From an uncultured bacterium (GTDB taxonomy: Bacteria; Cyanobacteriota; Vampirovibrionia; Gastranaerophilales; Gastranaerophilaceae), in contig CADCPD010000203.1 of assembly GCA_902803265.1 (NCBI GenBank), positions 1 through 14,155 of the forward strand: DNA of 14,155 bases, in the 5' to 3' direction. Positions 1 through 7,212 of this stretch are shown in pieces (position 1 is the stretch's first letter; each line of letters opens with the position of its first letter). Position numbers and translations under genes: made by a program. The notes below the pieces were generated by a model. That model was given only the letters and a program-made list of their open reading frames with translations, made no database searches and was not told the origin of the DNA.

Positions 1-399
1 AGACTTGCAGCAGACTTTGATAATTTTAGAAAGCGTCAGGCTCAAGAAAGAGAAAATTTACTAAAATATGGTGCAGAAGAAACAATGAAAAAACTTCTTG
101 AAGTTTTAGATAATTTTGACAGAGGTTTAAAAGCTATAGAAAATTTAGAAGATGCTCAACAAGTAAAAGACAGCTACAATCTTGTTTGTAAGCAAATGTA
201 TGATGTATTAACTAAATTAGGATTGGAAGTAATTGATTCGGAAGGTAAAGATTTTGATCCTAATTATCATGAAGCAGTAATGCAAACTCCAACTTCTGAA
301 TATCCTGAAAATACTGTAATTGCTCAATTGCAAAAAGGTTATAAAATGGGTGATAAGGTGTTAAGAGCTGCATTAGTAAATGTTGCTACAGCTGAATAA
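1..399 (+). CDS. grpE: GrpE, DnaK nucleotide exchange factor (5' end outside window)
   Basis: The reading frame is open from base 1 and reads RLAADFDNFRKRQAQERENL, the classic GrpE motif at the end of the long dimerisation helix, so the gene starts upstream of the window and the ATG at 85 is internal. GrpE is the cytoplasmic homodimeric factor that releases ADP from DnaK. After the helix come KKLLEVLDNFDRGLKA (four-helix bundle) and the C-terminal beta-wing, with the family signature from YNLVCKQM through GLEVIDSEGKDFDPNYHEAV to GYKMGDKVLRAALVNVA. The C-terminus is complete and the visible 132 codons are intact. dnaJ follows after 38 bases with no terminator between, so the two are probably co-transcribed. 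The common order grpE-dnaK-dnaJ is not kept here: dnaK is upstream or elsewhere. Confidence 0.96.
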   Translation, partial: RLAADFDNFRKRQAQERENLLKYGAEETMKKLLEVLDNFDRGLKAIENLEDAQQVKDSYNLVCKQMYDVLTKLGLEVIDSEGKDFDPNYHEAVMQTPTSEYPENTVIAQLQKGYKMGDKVLRAALVNVATAE

Positions 400-437
400 T
401 TTTAACAGACTATAAAATATTTTGGTAGGAATTAGGA

Positions 438-1562
438 ATGGCAGATTATTATGAAATATTAGGTGTATCAAAGGATGCCGATAAAAATGAAATAAAAAGT
501 GCTTTTAGAAAAAAAGCAAGAGAATTACATCCGGATGTAAACAAAGCTCCGGATGCTGAAGAACGTTTTAAAGAGTTGGGTAAAGCTTATGAAACTCTTT
601 CTGATGATAATAAAAGAGCAACCTATGACAGATATGGTGAAGATGGTTTAAAAAATGCAGGCTTTGATACTCAAGGACCATTTGCAGGTGGTTTTGGTGA
701 TTTAAGTGATATTTTTGAAAGCTTCTTTGGTGATTTTGGTTTTGGTGGCGGTCGCTCAAGACGTGATCCAAATGCTCCTGTAGAAGGCGATGATTTAAGA
801 TTGGACGTTGAAATCACTTTTGAAGAGGCTGTTTATGGTGTAATAAAAGAAGTAAAAATAGGTCATCTTGAAACTTGTGATAAATGTCATGGTACAGGTG
901 CAAAAGAAGGTACATCTCCTGTAACTTGTCATATTTGCGGAGGTTCAGGTAAAGTTCAGCATACAACAGCTACTCCTTTGGGCCATTTTACACAAGTATC
1001 TGCTTGCCCAAATTGCCATGGTACAGGTCAAAAAATTGAACAACCTTGTGAACATTGTAAAGGTAAAGGCCAAGTTGAAGTAGAAAAGAAAGTTGAGTTA
1101 AAAATCCCCGCAGGTGTTGATACCGGATCAAAAATGAGATTGGCCGGAGAAGGAGATGCAGGTTTAAGAGGCGGTCCTGCAGGGGATTTGTATGTTGTAA
1201 TACATGTTGCACCATCAAAATACTATCACAGAGAAGGTTTGAATATTATAACAAAACTTGATATAACGCCTGCTCAGGCAGTTTTGGGTGATAGCGTTTA
1301 TATTAAAACAATAGACGGGGATAAAAAATTAAATATTCCTGCAGGAATTCAGACAGGAACAACATTGAAATTAGCTGGTCATGGTGTTCCTCATGTTCAA
1401 AAACCGTCTTATAAAGGCGACCATATTGTCCTTGTTTCAATTCAAACACCAACAAATATTACTGATGAAGAAAGAACTTTGTATAAGCGATTGTATGAAA
1501 TTAATACAGGCAAAAAAGCACAAAATTCTTTTAAAGATAAAATGAGAGGAGTTTTTAATTAA
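438..1562 (+). CDS. dnaJ: DnaJ (Hsp40) co-chaperone
   Basis: This is a full-length type I J-protein of 374 aa, the usual size. It delivers unfolded substrates to DnaK and stimulates its ATPase in the cytoplasm. Visible in order are the J domain (residues 1-70, HPD at 31-33, starting MADYYEILGVSKDA), a Gly/Phe-rich linker (about 75-106), and the zinc-finger domain. The latter has four CxxCxGxG-type repeats with cysteine pairs at 147/150, 164/167, 190/193 and 204/207. Then come the two C-terminal substrate-binding beta domains and the dimerisation tail. The start is supported by GGTAGGA at 424-430, seven bases before the ATG. The TAA stop shares its last A with the ATG of the next gene, so the two are translationally coupled. 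All key residues are present. Confidence 0.98.
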   Translation: MADYYEILGVSKDADKNEIKSAFRKKARELHPDVNKAPDAEERFKELGKAYETLSDDNKRATYDRYGEDGLKNAGFDTQGPFAGGFGDLSDIFESFFGDFGFGGGRSRRDPNAPVEGDDLRLDVEITFEEAVYGVIKEVKIGHLETCDKCHGTGAKEGTSPVTCHICGGSGKVQHTTATPLGHFTQVSACPNCHGTGQKIEQPCEHCKGKGQVEVEKKVELKIPAGVDTGSKMRLAGEGDAGLRGGPAGDLYVVIHVAPSKYYHREGLNIITKLDITPAQAVLGDSVYIKTIDGDKKLNIPAGIQTGTTLKLAGHGVPHVQKPSYKGDHIVLVSIQTPTNITDEERTLYKRLYEINTGKKAQNSFKDKMRGVFN

Positions 1563-3022
1563 TGCATAAATTTTTGCTTGTATTTGTATCGTTGTTAATT
1601 TTTTCGATGCCGTCTTTTGCGGCAAAAATTCCAAATGATGTTAAGAAAATTTTGGATGACAGTTTTTATGGCAAAGAAGAAATAAGATTTGATGGTCTTA
1701 TAACTCTTCCTGATTCAACAATATACCTACCTCTTTATCCGGCAAGAATAAAAAAACCTGAAACTGTTATTATAAAACAAACTTATCCGGAAAATAAAGA
1801 GTTGAAAGACTTACCTGAAATTGTTATTTTTAACAATGATTTCGTTTTGATGAAAGTTATAAAAGATAAAGATGGTAACAAAACTTTTGTAAATCCGGAT
1901 CCTATGCCTATTGAGGTAAAAACAGGCTTGTTGCCTCAGGATTTGTTGGTTCCGAAAGGATTGGTTGTTCCGGAATGTATGAAAACCGTTATTGGCTCTT
2001 TAAAAATTCAAACAAAAGAAGATCCGGGGTTAAGAGTTAGATCAGAAATTACTGAACATTTAAACCCTGTAATCATAAAAACAATTAACAAAAATCTCGT
2101 CAAAGAAGTTGGCGAATTAAAAAATAAACTTTTATATATTTCAACTTGTTACTCTAAAAATATTCAAGTAGTTGAAGGTGAAAGTTCAACTCCTACATAT
2201 GCTTTAACTCAAAAAGCAATTCCTATTGATATGAAAATATCACCTGATAATAAATATTTACTCGTGACAACATACAATAACAATTATTTGGATGTTATTT
2301 CGTTAAAAGAGGAACAGATAATAAAAAGAATTGAACTTCAATCTCAACCGGAAGAAATTGTAGTGGATAATTACGAGAAAAAGGCCTATGTGTCAAGTCC
2401 ACTTGATTCAAGTATCTATGTTATTGATTTAAAAACAATGCTTTTAAAACAAAAACTAAAAGTAAATGGTATGTGTGAAAAATTATACTTGACGGATGAT
2501 TCTACAAAGATGTTTTATCACGATAAAAATACCGGTATAATATGGGTAATTGATATTTATGATGATTATACAATTTCTGAAATGGGTACGTTTCCGAATG
2601 TTTCAAAAATTGTTTATGCCCAAAACAAGGTATACATGTTATCAAGAACAAAAAACAAACTGGCAATTGTCGATTATGTAACAAAAGGCTTAATCCATGA
2701 AATGGATGTTCCAAAGACTCCGGTTGATATGCTTGTTCATAAAGATAATTTAGTTATTTTAGGTGGTAATGCTAATGAAGTTATGATTTTAGATACAAAA
2801 GACGATGTTGTAGTTGCAAAATTGGAACTAAATACAAATGGTTTTGCTACGACTTTAACTCCTGTAAAAAATACTGATATAGTTCTTGTAACGGATACAA
2901 AAGTTGGAAAATATTGCGTTATAAATGTTTCTAAAAAGTTATTAACAAAGACAAATAATTTGCTTATTCCTGTGAGCAGAATGGTAATAATAGATAAAAA
3001 ATATGGATCAAATAACAAATAA
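1562..3022 (+). CDS. Secreted YncE-like beta-propeller protein with a conserved-looking N-terminal domain
   Basis: This 486-aa protein has a clear Sec signal peptide (residues 1-20: MHK, a hydrophobic core, then PSFA with likely cleavage before AKIP), so it should be periplasmic or extracellular. No lipobox cysteine is seen. Residues about 30-180 form a non-repetitive domain I do not recognise. From about 190 to the end there are repeating blades of the YVTN/YncE type, for example ISPDNKYLLVTTYNNNYLDV, then AYVSSPLDSSIYVIDLKT and similar units ending in VIDL/VILGG/AIVDY strands. Such propellers usually bind ligands or proteins; no catalytic motif is visible and no substrate can be named. Translation starts inside the dnaJ stop (TAATG), preceded by GAGAGGAG at 1544-1551, so it is coupled to dnaJ. 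The downstream methyltransferase gene overlaps its last 20 bases. Codon use matches the neighbours. Function unknown. Confidence 0.85.
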   Translation: MHKFLLVFVSLLIFSMPSFAAKIPNDVKKILDDSFYGKEEIRFDGLITLPDSTIYLPLYPARIKKPETVIIKQTYPENKELKDLPEIVIFNNDFVLMKVIKDKDGNKTFVNPDPMPIEVKTGLLPQDLLVPKGLVVPECMKTVIGSLKIQTKEDPGLRVRSEITEHLNPVIIKTINKNLVKEVGELKNKLLYISTCYSKNIQVVEGESSTPTYALTQKAIPIDMKISPDNKYLLVTTYNNNYLDVISLKEEQIIKRIELQSQPEEIVVDNYEKKAYVSSPLDSSIYVIDLKTMLLKQKLKVNGMCEKLYLTDDSTKMFYHDKNTGIIWVIDIYDDYTISEMGTFPNVSKIVYAQNKVYMLSRTKNKLAIVDYVTKGLIHEMDVPKTPVDMLVHKDNLVILGGNANEVMILDTKDDVVVAKLELNTNGFATTLTPVKNTDIVLVTDTKVGKYCVINVSKKLLTKTNNLLIPVSRMVIIDKKYGSNNK

Positions 3023-3563
3023 TTTATTAACTGAACTTGAAAAAACTCAACATGATTTTTGGAATATTTCAAGAGAAACTGCAAATTTTTTGAGTATATT
3101 AATAAAATCTTCAAATAGAAAAAATATGCTTGAAATTGGGACTTCAAACGGATATTCGGGAATTTGGTTTGCAAAAGCGTTGAAAGAAAATGGTGGTCAT
3201 TTTACGACTATCGAATTTTATGATAAAAGACAAAGTTTAGCGAAAGAATATTTTCAAAAATGTGAAATAGACGATATTACAACATTTTTACAGGGTTCCG
3301 CAGTTGAAGTTTTGGAAAATATGCCTGAAAATCAAGAATTTGATATCGTCTTTATTGATGCAAATAAAAGGGAGTATATAAAATATTTTAAATTAACAGA
3401 TAGAATGCTGAAAAAAGGCGGAATAATCGTAGCCGATAACATAACATCGCATGCTGAAAAAGTTAAAGAATTTGTTGATGAAATTGAAGCTGATGAGAGA
3501 TATCAGGTACAGGTCTTAAATCTGCCTGCTGGCTTGCTTTTAGCCTATAAAAATTTTGATTAA
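3003..3563 (+). CDS. SAM-dependent O-methyltransferase, class I (COG4122 type)
   Basis: This 186-aa protein is a compact Rossmann-fold methyltransferase resembling the cation-dependent catechol/caffeoyl-CoA O-methyltransferase group. SAM motif I is LEIGTSNGYSGIW (residues 43-55), followed by the acidic E71 after strand 2. The metal/catalytic segment reads FDIVFIDANKREY (113-125), and VADN (143-146) follows. D119, D145 and N146 are the expected divalent-metal ligands. The C-terminal LPAGLLLAYK strand is also typical. It is slightly shorter at the N-terminus than the usual 210-220 aa. The ATG at 3003 lies inside the 3' end of the propeller gene and no strong Shine-Dalgarno precedes it, which fits coupled translation. 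Family members act on small phenolics or on tRNA wobble 5-hydroxyuridine (TrmR); the sequence does not decide which. Confidence 0.88.
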   Translation: MDQITNNLLTELEKTQHDFWNISRETANFLSILIKSSNRKNMLEIGTSNGYSGIWFAKALKENGGHFTTIEFYDKRQSLAKEYFQKCEIDDITTFLQGSAVEVLENMPENQEFDIVFIDANKREYIKYFKLTDRMLKKGGIIVADNITSHAEKVKEFVDEIEADERYQVQVLNLPAGLLLAYKNFD

Positions 3564-3576
3564 ATTTTATGTAACA

Positions 3577-3590
3577 CTTTGTTAACAAAG
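3577..3590. repeat. Perfect 14-bp palindrome CTTTGTTAACAAAG
   Basis: Both halves are exact inverted complements around GTTAAC, 13 bases after the methyltransferase stop and about 80 bases before the next ATG. It could be an operator for a dimeric regulator or part of a weak hairpin. It lacks a loop and a directly following T-tract, so it is not a standard terminator. A palindrome of this length is expected about once or twice by chance in a window of this size and composition, so only its intergenic position makes it notable. Confidence 0.35.
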
Positions 3591-3617
3591 CATGGAAAAC
3601 ATGGCAAATAAAAGTTT

Positions 3618-3648
3618 TTGGGTGTTTTTTTATATACATAGGTAGAAT
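3618..3648 (+). promoter_or_regulatory. Weak sigma70-like promoter candidate for the three-gene block
   Basis: TTGGGT (3618-3623) and TAGAAT (3643-3648) resemble -35 and -10 hexamers, but the 19-bp spacer is long. TATATT at 3651-3656 is an alternative -10. A start just downstream would leave a leader of about 15-20 bases before the ATG at 3671, with AGG at 3664-3666 as a short Shine-Dalgarno. The match is tentative. Confidence 0.25.
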
Positions 3649-3670
3649 TATATATTTTAGTGTAGGTCAA

Positions 3671-4690
3671 ATGGAAGTTAACAATATTCAATCTTCAAAC
3701 AACATCAGCTTTTCAGCAAAGGTAAATGAACAAAAACCTTTGAAATATCAAAAAGATACAGTGTTGAAAAATAATTTAGCAACACAAGTTGAAGTTGCAA
3801 CAGACAAGTTTACAAAAGCATTTACAACATACCCTGCAAAAGGTTTAAAAGGTGACAAAAACGCAAACTTTTATGAATTTTTGACAATGGGTACAGTACC
3901 TTATGTTTTAGGTAGTGCAGCTTTAATGGGTGTATTTAATTTGGCAAACAAATATTTCACTCCTTTTGCTCAATCAAAAGCTGGTTCAGTTGGTAAAAAA
4001 TTAGCTTTAGGTGTATTGTTCTACGGTGCAGCAAAAGAAGCTTCAAAAGCATTAATCAATAAACCTGTAAAAGCTTTAACAGGCGTTGATACAGAAATGC
4101 CTTATGCAAAAGTTGTAGAAGGCTTACCAAAATTTGAAGGTGATAAAAATACAAAAAATATTGAATATCACAAAGTATTTGAAAGTGTAGAATTCCCAAG
4201 ATACGATTTATTATACGGTCACGGTGAAGAAAGAAATGCATATTACGATAAAGTAGCAAAGAAATTAGGATTAGGTGAAAACTTAAAATCTTCAGATAAA
4301 GAAGTAAAACCAAGAATAAAAGAAATAGTTTCGAAATCAAATTCGGCAAAGAGCATAGCCTCGTATCTGTGGGCGGGAGTCGGAGTCGGGTTAGCGGTAC
4401 AGAAACCTTGGGATAACTTCTTTACCGCAACGACCAAGGGACAAGGACTTAAGAAAGTCGGAAATTGCATCAAGTCCTTTGGAAGGAATTTCGTAGAAAG
4501 TGCCAAAGAGTTATGGACGGGTGGAGCGAACCCAACAAAAGGTCAAAAAATCGCAGGTAAGGCACTAATCGGAGCGGCAGTCGCAGCAACAGTTCTCGGA
4601 GTAGCAAACACAGTAATCTCAGCAAGACGATCATCAAAATTAAGTAACGAAGAAGTATTTGATAAAAACAAACAAGTCGTCGAAGGTTAA
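3671..4690 (+). CDS. Hypothetical multi-segment membrane protein with NNISFSAK N-terminal tail
   Basis: I do not recognise a named family for this 339-aa protein. It begins with a polar, probably disordered tail (residues 1-40) holding NNISFSAK at 10-17, with no signal peptide. Hydrophobic stretches lie at about 74-92 (TVPYVLGSAALMGVFNLA), 109-122, 229-243 (SYLWAGVGVGLAV) and 296-316 (AGKALIGAAVAATVLGVANT), separated by charged regions; the protein ends in a polar tail. The arrangement parallels the next gene: paired early hydrophobic segments, a YDLLYG / YDKVAKKLGL stretch followed by a Trp-containing hydrophobic segment, and a C-terminal hydrophobic segment. I infer distant paralogy. Codon use changes sharply at residue 221 (base 4331), from A/T-ending codons to GGA, GTC, TCG, AAG and GCG, easing back after about 4530. 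The frame stays intact, so it is not a frameshift. The next gene starts 33 bases downstream. Function unknown, probably membrane-associated. Confidence 0.82.
   Translation: MEVNNIQSSNNISFSAKVNEQKPLKYQKDTVLKNNLATQVEVATDKFTKAFTTYPAKGLKGDKNANFYEFLTMGTVPYVLGSAALMGVFNLANKYFTPFAQSKAGSVGKKLALGVLFYGAAKEASKALINKPVKALTGVDTEMPYAKVVEGLPKFEGDKNTKNIEYHKVFESVEFPRYDLLYGHGEERNAYYDKVAKKLGLGENLKSSDKEVKPRIKEIVSKSNSAKSIASYLWAGVGVGLAVQKPWDNFFTATTKGQGLKKVGNCIKSFGRNFVESAKELWTGGANPTKGQKIAGKALIGAAVAATVLGVANTVISARRSSKLSNEEVFDKNKQVVEG
4331..4530 (+). other. Intragenic segment with contrasting codon usage
   Basis: Within one continuous frame, upstream codons are almost all GGT, TTA, AAA and TCA. This segment instead uses TCG three times within about ten codons, repeated GTC, GGA and GGG for glycine, AAG, ACC, ACG, GCC and GCG, and is visibly richer in G+C. 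It encodes residues 221-287, including the third hydrophobic segment. Possible causes are recombination with a divergent allele, selection on translation speed at a membrane segment, or a consensus or assembly join. The contrast is seen directly; the cause is not. Confidence 0.6.
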
Positions 4691-4723
4691 AACAAAAATT
4701 TAGGTAGAAGGTTAAACAATTAA

Positions 4724-7156
4724 ATGGCAATTACAGCAGTTAATAATACAATATCAACAAAAGCTCAATCTCAAAATTGGGAAAATTGGAAATCTTCTTC
4801 TGTAAATGGTACTCCAATTTCTACAGAAGGTTTAATCAGACCAACAGAAGCAAGAGGTAGATTAGTTAATGATCCTATTATTCCATCTCCAAAAAGAGTT
4901 TTAAAAGGTATTTCATATCAAGCAAAAGCTTTGAAAGACGGTTTTTCAGGAAAAGCAAACGATCACCAATTAGGTAAATTAAACGATGTAGGAATGAAAG
5001 TTGGCGGTTTGGCTTTAGCTGGTTACTTAGCTACTCAAAAAGCTACTCCAAAAACAAAATTAATGGAATTTGTTGGATTAGGAACTTTCTTAGCTGCAAT
5101 GAATTTATGGCCAAAAGTAGCAATTGCAGCACCTGCAAAAGCTATTCATGGTTTTAACCCAATGCAAAAATATGAAGACAGCTTTGGAAGAGAAAAAGCA
5201 TACTTCCAAGATGCTCAATACACACCAACTGACTTATATTCAAACGAAAAATTACAAAAAATCGGTGACAGAATGGGCATCGATAAAAATATAAACGACA
5301 GAAACGATGCTACTATGAAACAAATGAAAAAAGTAGCAACTCAAAATAACACATTATGGATGTTAACAGCAGGTATCGCTTCAGCAGTATTCTCTGCATT
5401 AGCTTGTAACCAAGCAGAAAAAGTTATTGATCCTGCATTAGAAAAAGCAAACAACAAAAAAGCTGATAATATGTTAGCAAACTTTGATGAAGCTTGTAAA
5501 AAACAAGAAAACAATAAAATGATTGAATCATTAAACAAAGTATTTGCTGACAATAAAGATAAAGCTATTGATAACAAATTAGTTGAAAAAATCACTTCAA
5601 TCATGACAAAAGGTATGGATCCTATAACAAATGACGGTGTTAAAGCAGATTTAACAAATATGTTATTAGGTGATAACAAAGCTGTTGTTGATGAAAATTT
5701 AGCAGAATCAATTATTTCTGGTTCTAAAAAAGCTCTATCAGAAAGATTCAGCGAAGAAGAAATGGCAAAAATCTTACCTAACAAAGAAGAAATGGTAGAA
5801 AGTTTCAAAAATTCAAACTTTATGGGTAGAGAAATTGCCGGTGAAGAATTAAAAGATTTAAGAACAGTTGTTACTTCAGCTTATATTTCAAAAGCAAAAT
5901 CAAACGGTTTAGCTAAAGATGATTTAAAACATATCAAATCAACAGTTTCAGCTTCAGCTGATGAAACATTCTCAGCAGCTTCAAGTTCAAAATTAAACGA
6001 TGCTAAAATAGCAAAATTAACTGAAGTTGCAGAAGTAATGAATAAATATCAAGCTAAAACAAAAGTTTTAGATGATTATGCTCAATTAAAAGTTGCTGAT
6101 AAACCTGATTCAGTTATTGCAGCTTACTGGAATTCAGTTTCTGGTTCATTAATCAAAACAATGGGTATTGATTTTAAAGAACTTGAAAAAGTTAGAAATA
6201 ACAGAGAAATGGTTCAAGAATTAGTAAGAGGCAAAATGGAAGAAATCACTTCTGATGATGCTAAATACGAAACAGCAATCAAAGCAGTAACTTCAAAAGT
6301 TGCAGAATTAGACCAAAAAATTAAACCTGAAGATACAAAAAAATATTCAGAAAAAGTTGTAAAAGTATATGATGATTTCGCAACTGAAATGGCTCAAAAA
6401 GGTATGAATGAAACAGCTAACAAATTAACAGCATACAATGTTGGCGGTAAAGGTTCTTTAAAAAGAGTTAAACAAGTATACTTTGAAGAAAGAATCGCTG
6501 GGGTTAAAAACTCATTCAGCAGATTAATCAATACAATGGATACATACAGAAGAGTTTCAACTGGTAAATTTAGCCCTGAAATGAACGGTATGAGCAGAGA
6601 AATCAAAGAAGGTTTAATTGAATTAACAAAACAAACTACATTACAAGGTCACTCATCAGACCACTCAATTAAATTCTACTTTAACAGAAATCAAAATCCA
6701 AACCCTGATACATCAGAAGTAGAAATCAAAGATGGTAAAGTAGTTAATAAATATTTTGATAAATCAAAAGGCGTAGACATTCCAGCAGACTACGATTTCT
6801 ATCAAAAAGCTATGAACTTTATGTATAAACAAGACTTCGATCCGATAACTAAAAAAGCTTTACAAGAAAGCAAAATGGAAGATCAAGTTAGAGGATATAT
6901 GAACGACGTTCATAAAAATATAGGTGGAGCTGATTACTTCACAAAACCAAACCACAAAACAGGCGCAGACCAAAATGCATCAAGCGAATACAAATTCTTA
7001 TTATTAGGCGTAGCTCCGGATGAAATGTTCACAAAAACAATCCAACAAACATACAACACTCAAAAGTGGGGCAAGACATTCGGAACAGCAGGTGCAATCC
7101 TAACAGGTCTAACAGTAGCAGCACAGTTCTTGTTCGGTAAAGGTAAAAAAGTTTAA
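4724..7156 (+). CDS. Hypothetical 810-aa protein: hydrophobic head and tail around a large helical domain
   Basis: No named family is recognised. A polar N-terminal region (1-85) with no signal peptide leads to hydrophobic segments at about 91-104 and 116-138. A conserved-looking block follows (SFGREKAYFQDAQYTPTDLY, residues 153-172), then EKLQKIGDRMGI and a third hydrophobic segment (LWMLTAGIASAVFSALAC, 211-228). Residues 230-770 are highly charged and appear mostly helical. An ungapped 40-residue internal repeat lies at 270-296 and 310-336. A final hydrophobic segment (about 786-804) precedes a basic GKGKKV end. The head and tail resemble the upstream 339-aa protein, with the helical region as the extra part. 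Codon bias is extreme (TTA, AGA, GGT, AAA), as in highly expressed genes. The likely Shine-Dalgarno AGAAGG (4706-4711) is 12 bases from the ATG, longer than usual. It may be a membrane-tethered structural or scaffold protein, but that is a guess. Confidence 0.85.
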   Translation: MAITAVNNTISTKAQSQNWENWKSSSVNGTPISTEGLIRPTEARGRLVNDPIIPSPKRVLKGISYQAKALKDGFSGKANDHQLGKLNDVGMKVGGLALAGYLATQKATPKTKLMEFVGLGTFLAAMNLWPKVAIAAPAKAIHGFNPMQKYEDSFGREKAYFQDAQYTPTDLYSNEKLQKIGDRMGIDKNINDRNDATMKQMKKVATQNNTLWMLTAGIASAVFSALACNQAEKVIDPALEKANNKKADNMLANFDEACKKQENNKMIESLNKVFADNKDKAIDNKLVEKITSIMTKGMDPITNDGVKADLTNMLLGDNKAVVDENLAESIISGSKKALSERFSEEEMAKILPNKEEMVESFKNSNFMGREIAGEELKDLRTVVTSAYISKAKSNGLAKDDLKHIKSTVSASADETFSAASSSKLNDAKIAKLTEVAEVMNKYQAKTKVLDDYAQLKVADKPDSVIAAYWNSVSGSLIKTMGIDFKELEKVRNNREMVQELVRGKMEEITSDDAKYETAIKAVTSKVAELDQKIKPEDTKKYSEKVVKVYDDFATEMAQKGMNETANKLTAYNVGGKGSLKRVKQVYFEERIAGVKNSFSRLINTMDTYRRVSTGKFSPEMNGMSREIKEGLIELTKQTTLQGHSSDHSIKFYFNRNQNPNPDTSEVEIKDGKVVNKYFDKSKGVDIPADYDFYQKAMNFMYKQDFDPITKKALQESKMEDQVRGYMNDVHKNIGGADYFTKPNHKTGADQNASSEYKFLLLGVAPDEMFTKTIQQTYNTQKWGKTFGTAGAILTGLTVAAQFLFGKGKKV

Positions 7157-7212
7157 ATAAATTAAATCACAAATTAGTAAATGCAAAGAATTTTTTAGGG
7201 AAGTTAAATAAA

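Larger units (their letters stand above)
3564..3670. other. Intergenic gap before the three-gene block
   Basis: This 107-bp AT-rich gap separates the dnaJ unit from the 3671-8946 unit. It contains a perfect 14-bp palindrome (3577-3590), a short direct repeat CATGG (3591-3595 and 3600-3604), a T-rich run (3615-3631) and a weak candidate promoter. No clear GC-rich intrinsic terminator is visible, so read-through from the methyltransferase gene cannot be excluded. Confidence 0.6.

Noticed and set aside
85..87. ATG at 85 as the grpE start
   Set aside because: The frame is open to base 1 and encodes conserved GrpE residues upstream, so this ATG is internal.
2737..3174. Antisense open frame of 145 codons across the propeller/methyltransferase junction
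   Set aside because: The translation is Phe/Leu/Ser-rich, as expected from the reverse of A-rich coding sequence. Both sense genes are well supported.
4243..4506. Antisense open frame of 87 codons opposite the 339-aa gene
   Set aside because: It overlaps the codon-switch segment, which makes its composition look more protein-like than other antisense frames, but it lacks a ribosome binding site and lies fully inside an intact sense gene.
5341..5808. Antisense open frame of 155 codons opposite the 810-aa gene
   Set aside because: It is a by-product of the scarcity of TTA/CTA/TCA in the antisense frame of Lys/Glu/Ala-rich coding. It is Ser/Leu-rich low-complexity with no initiation signal.
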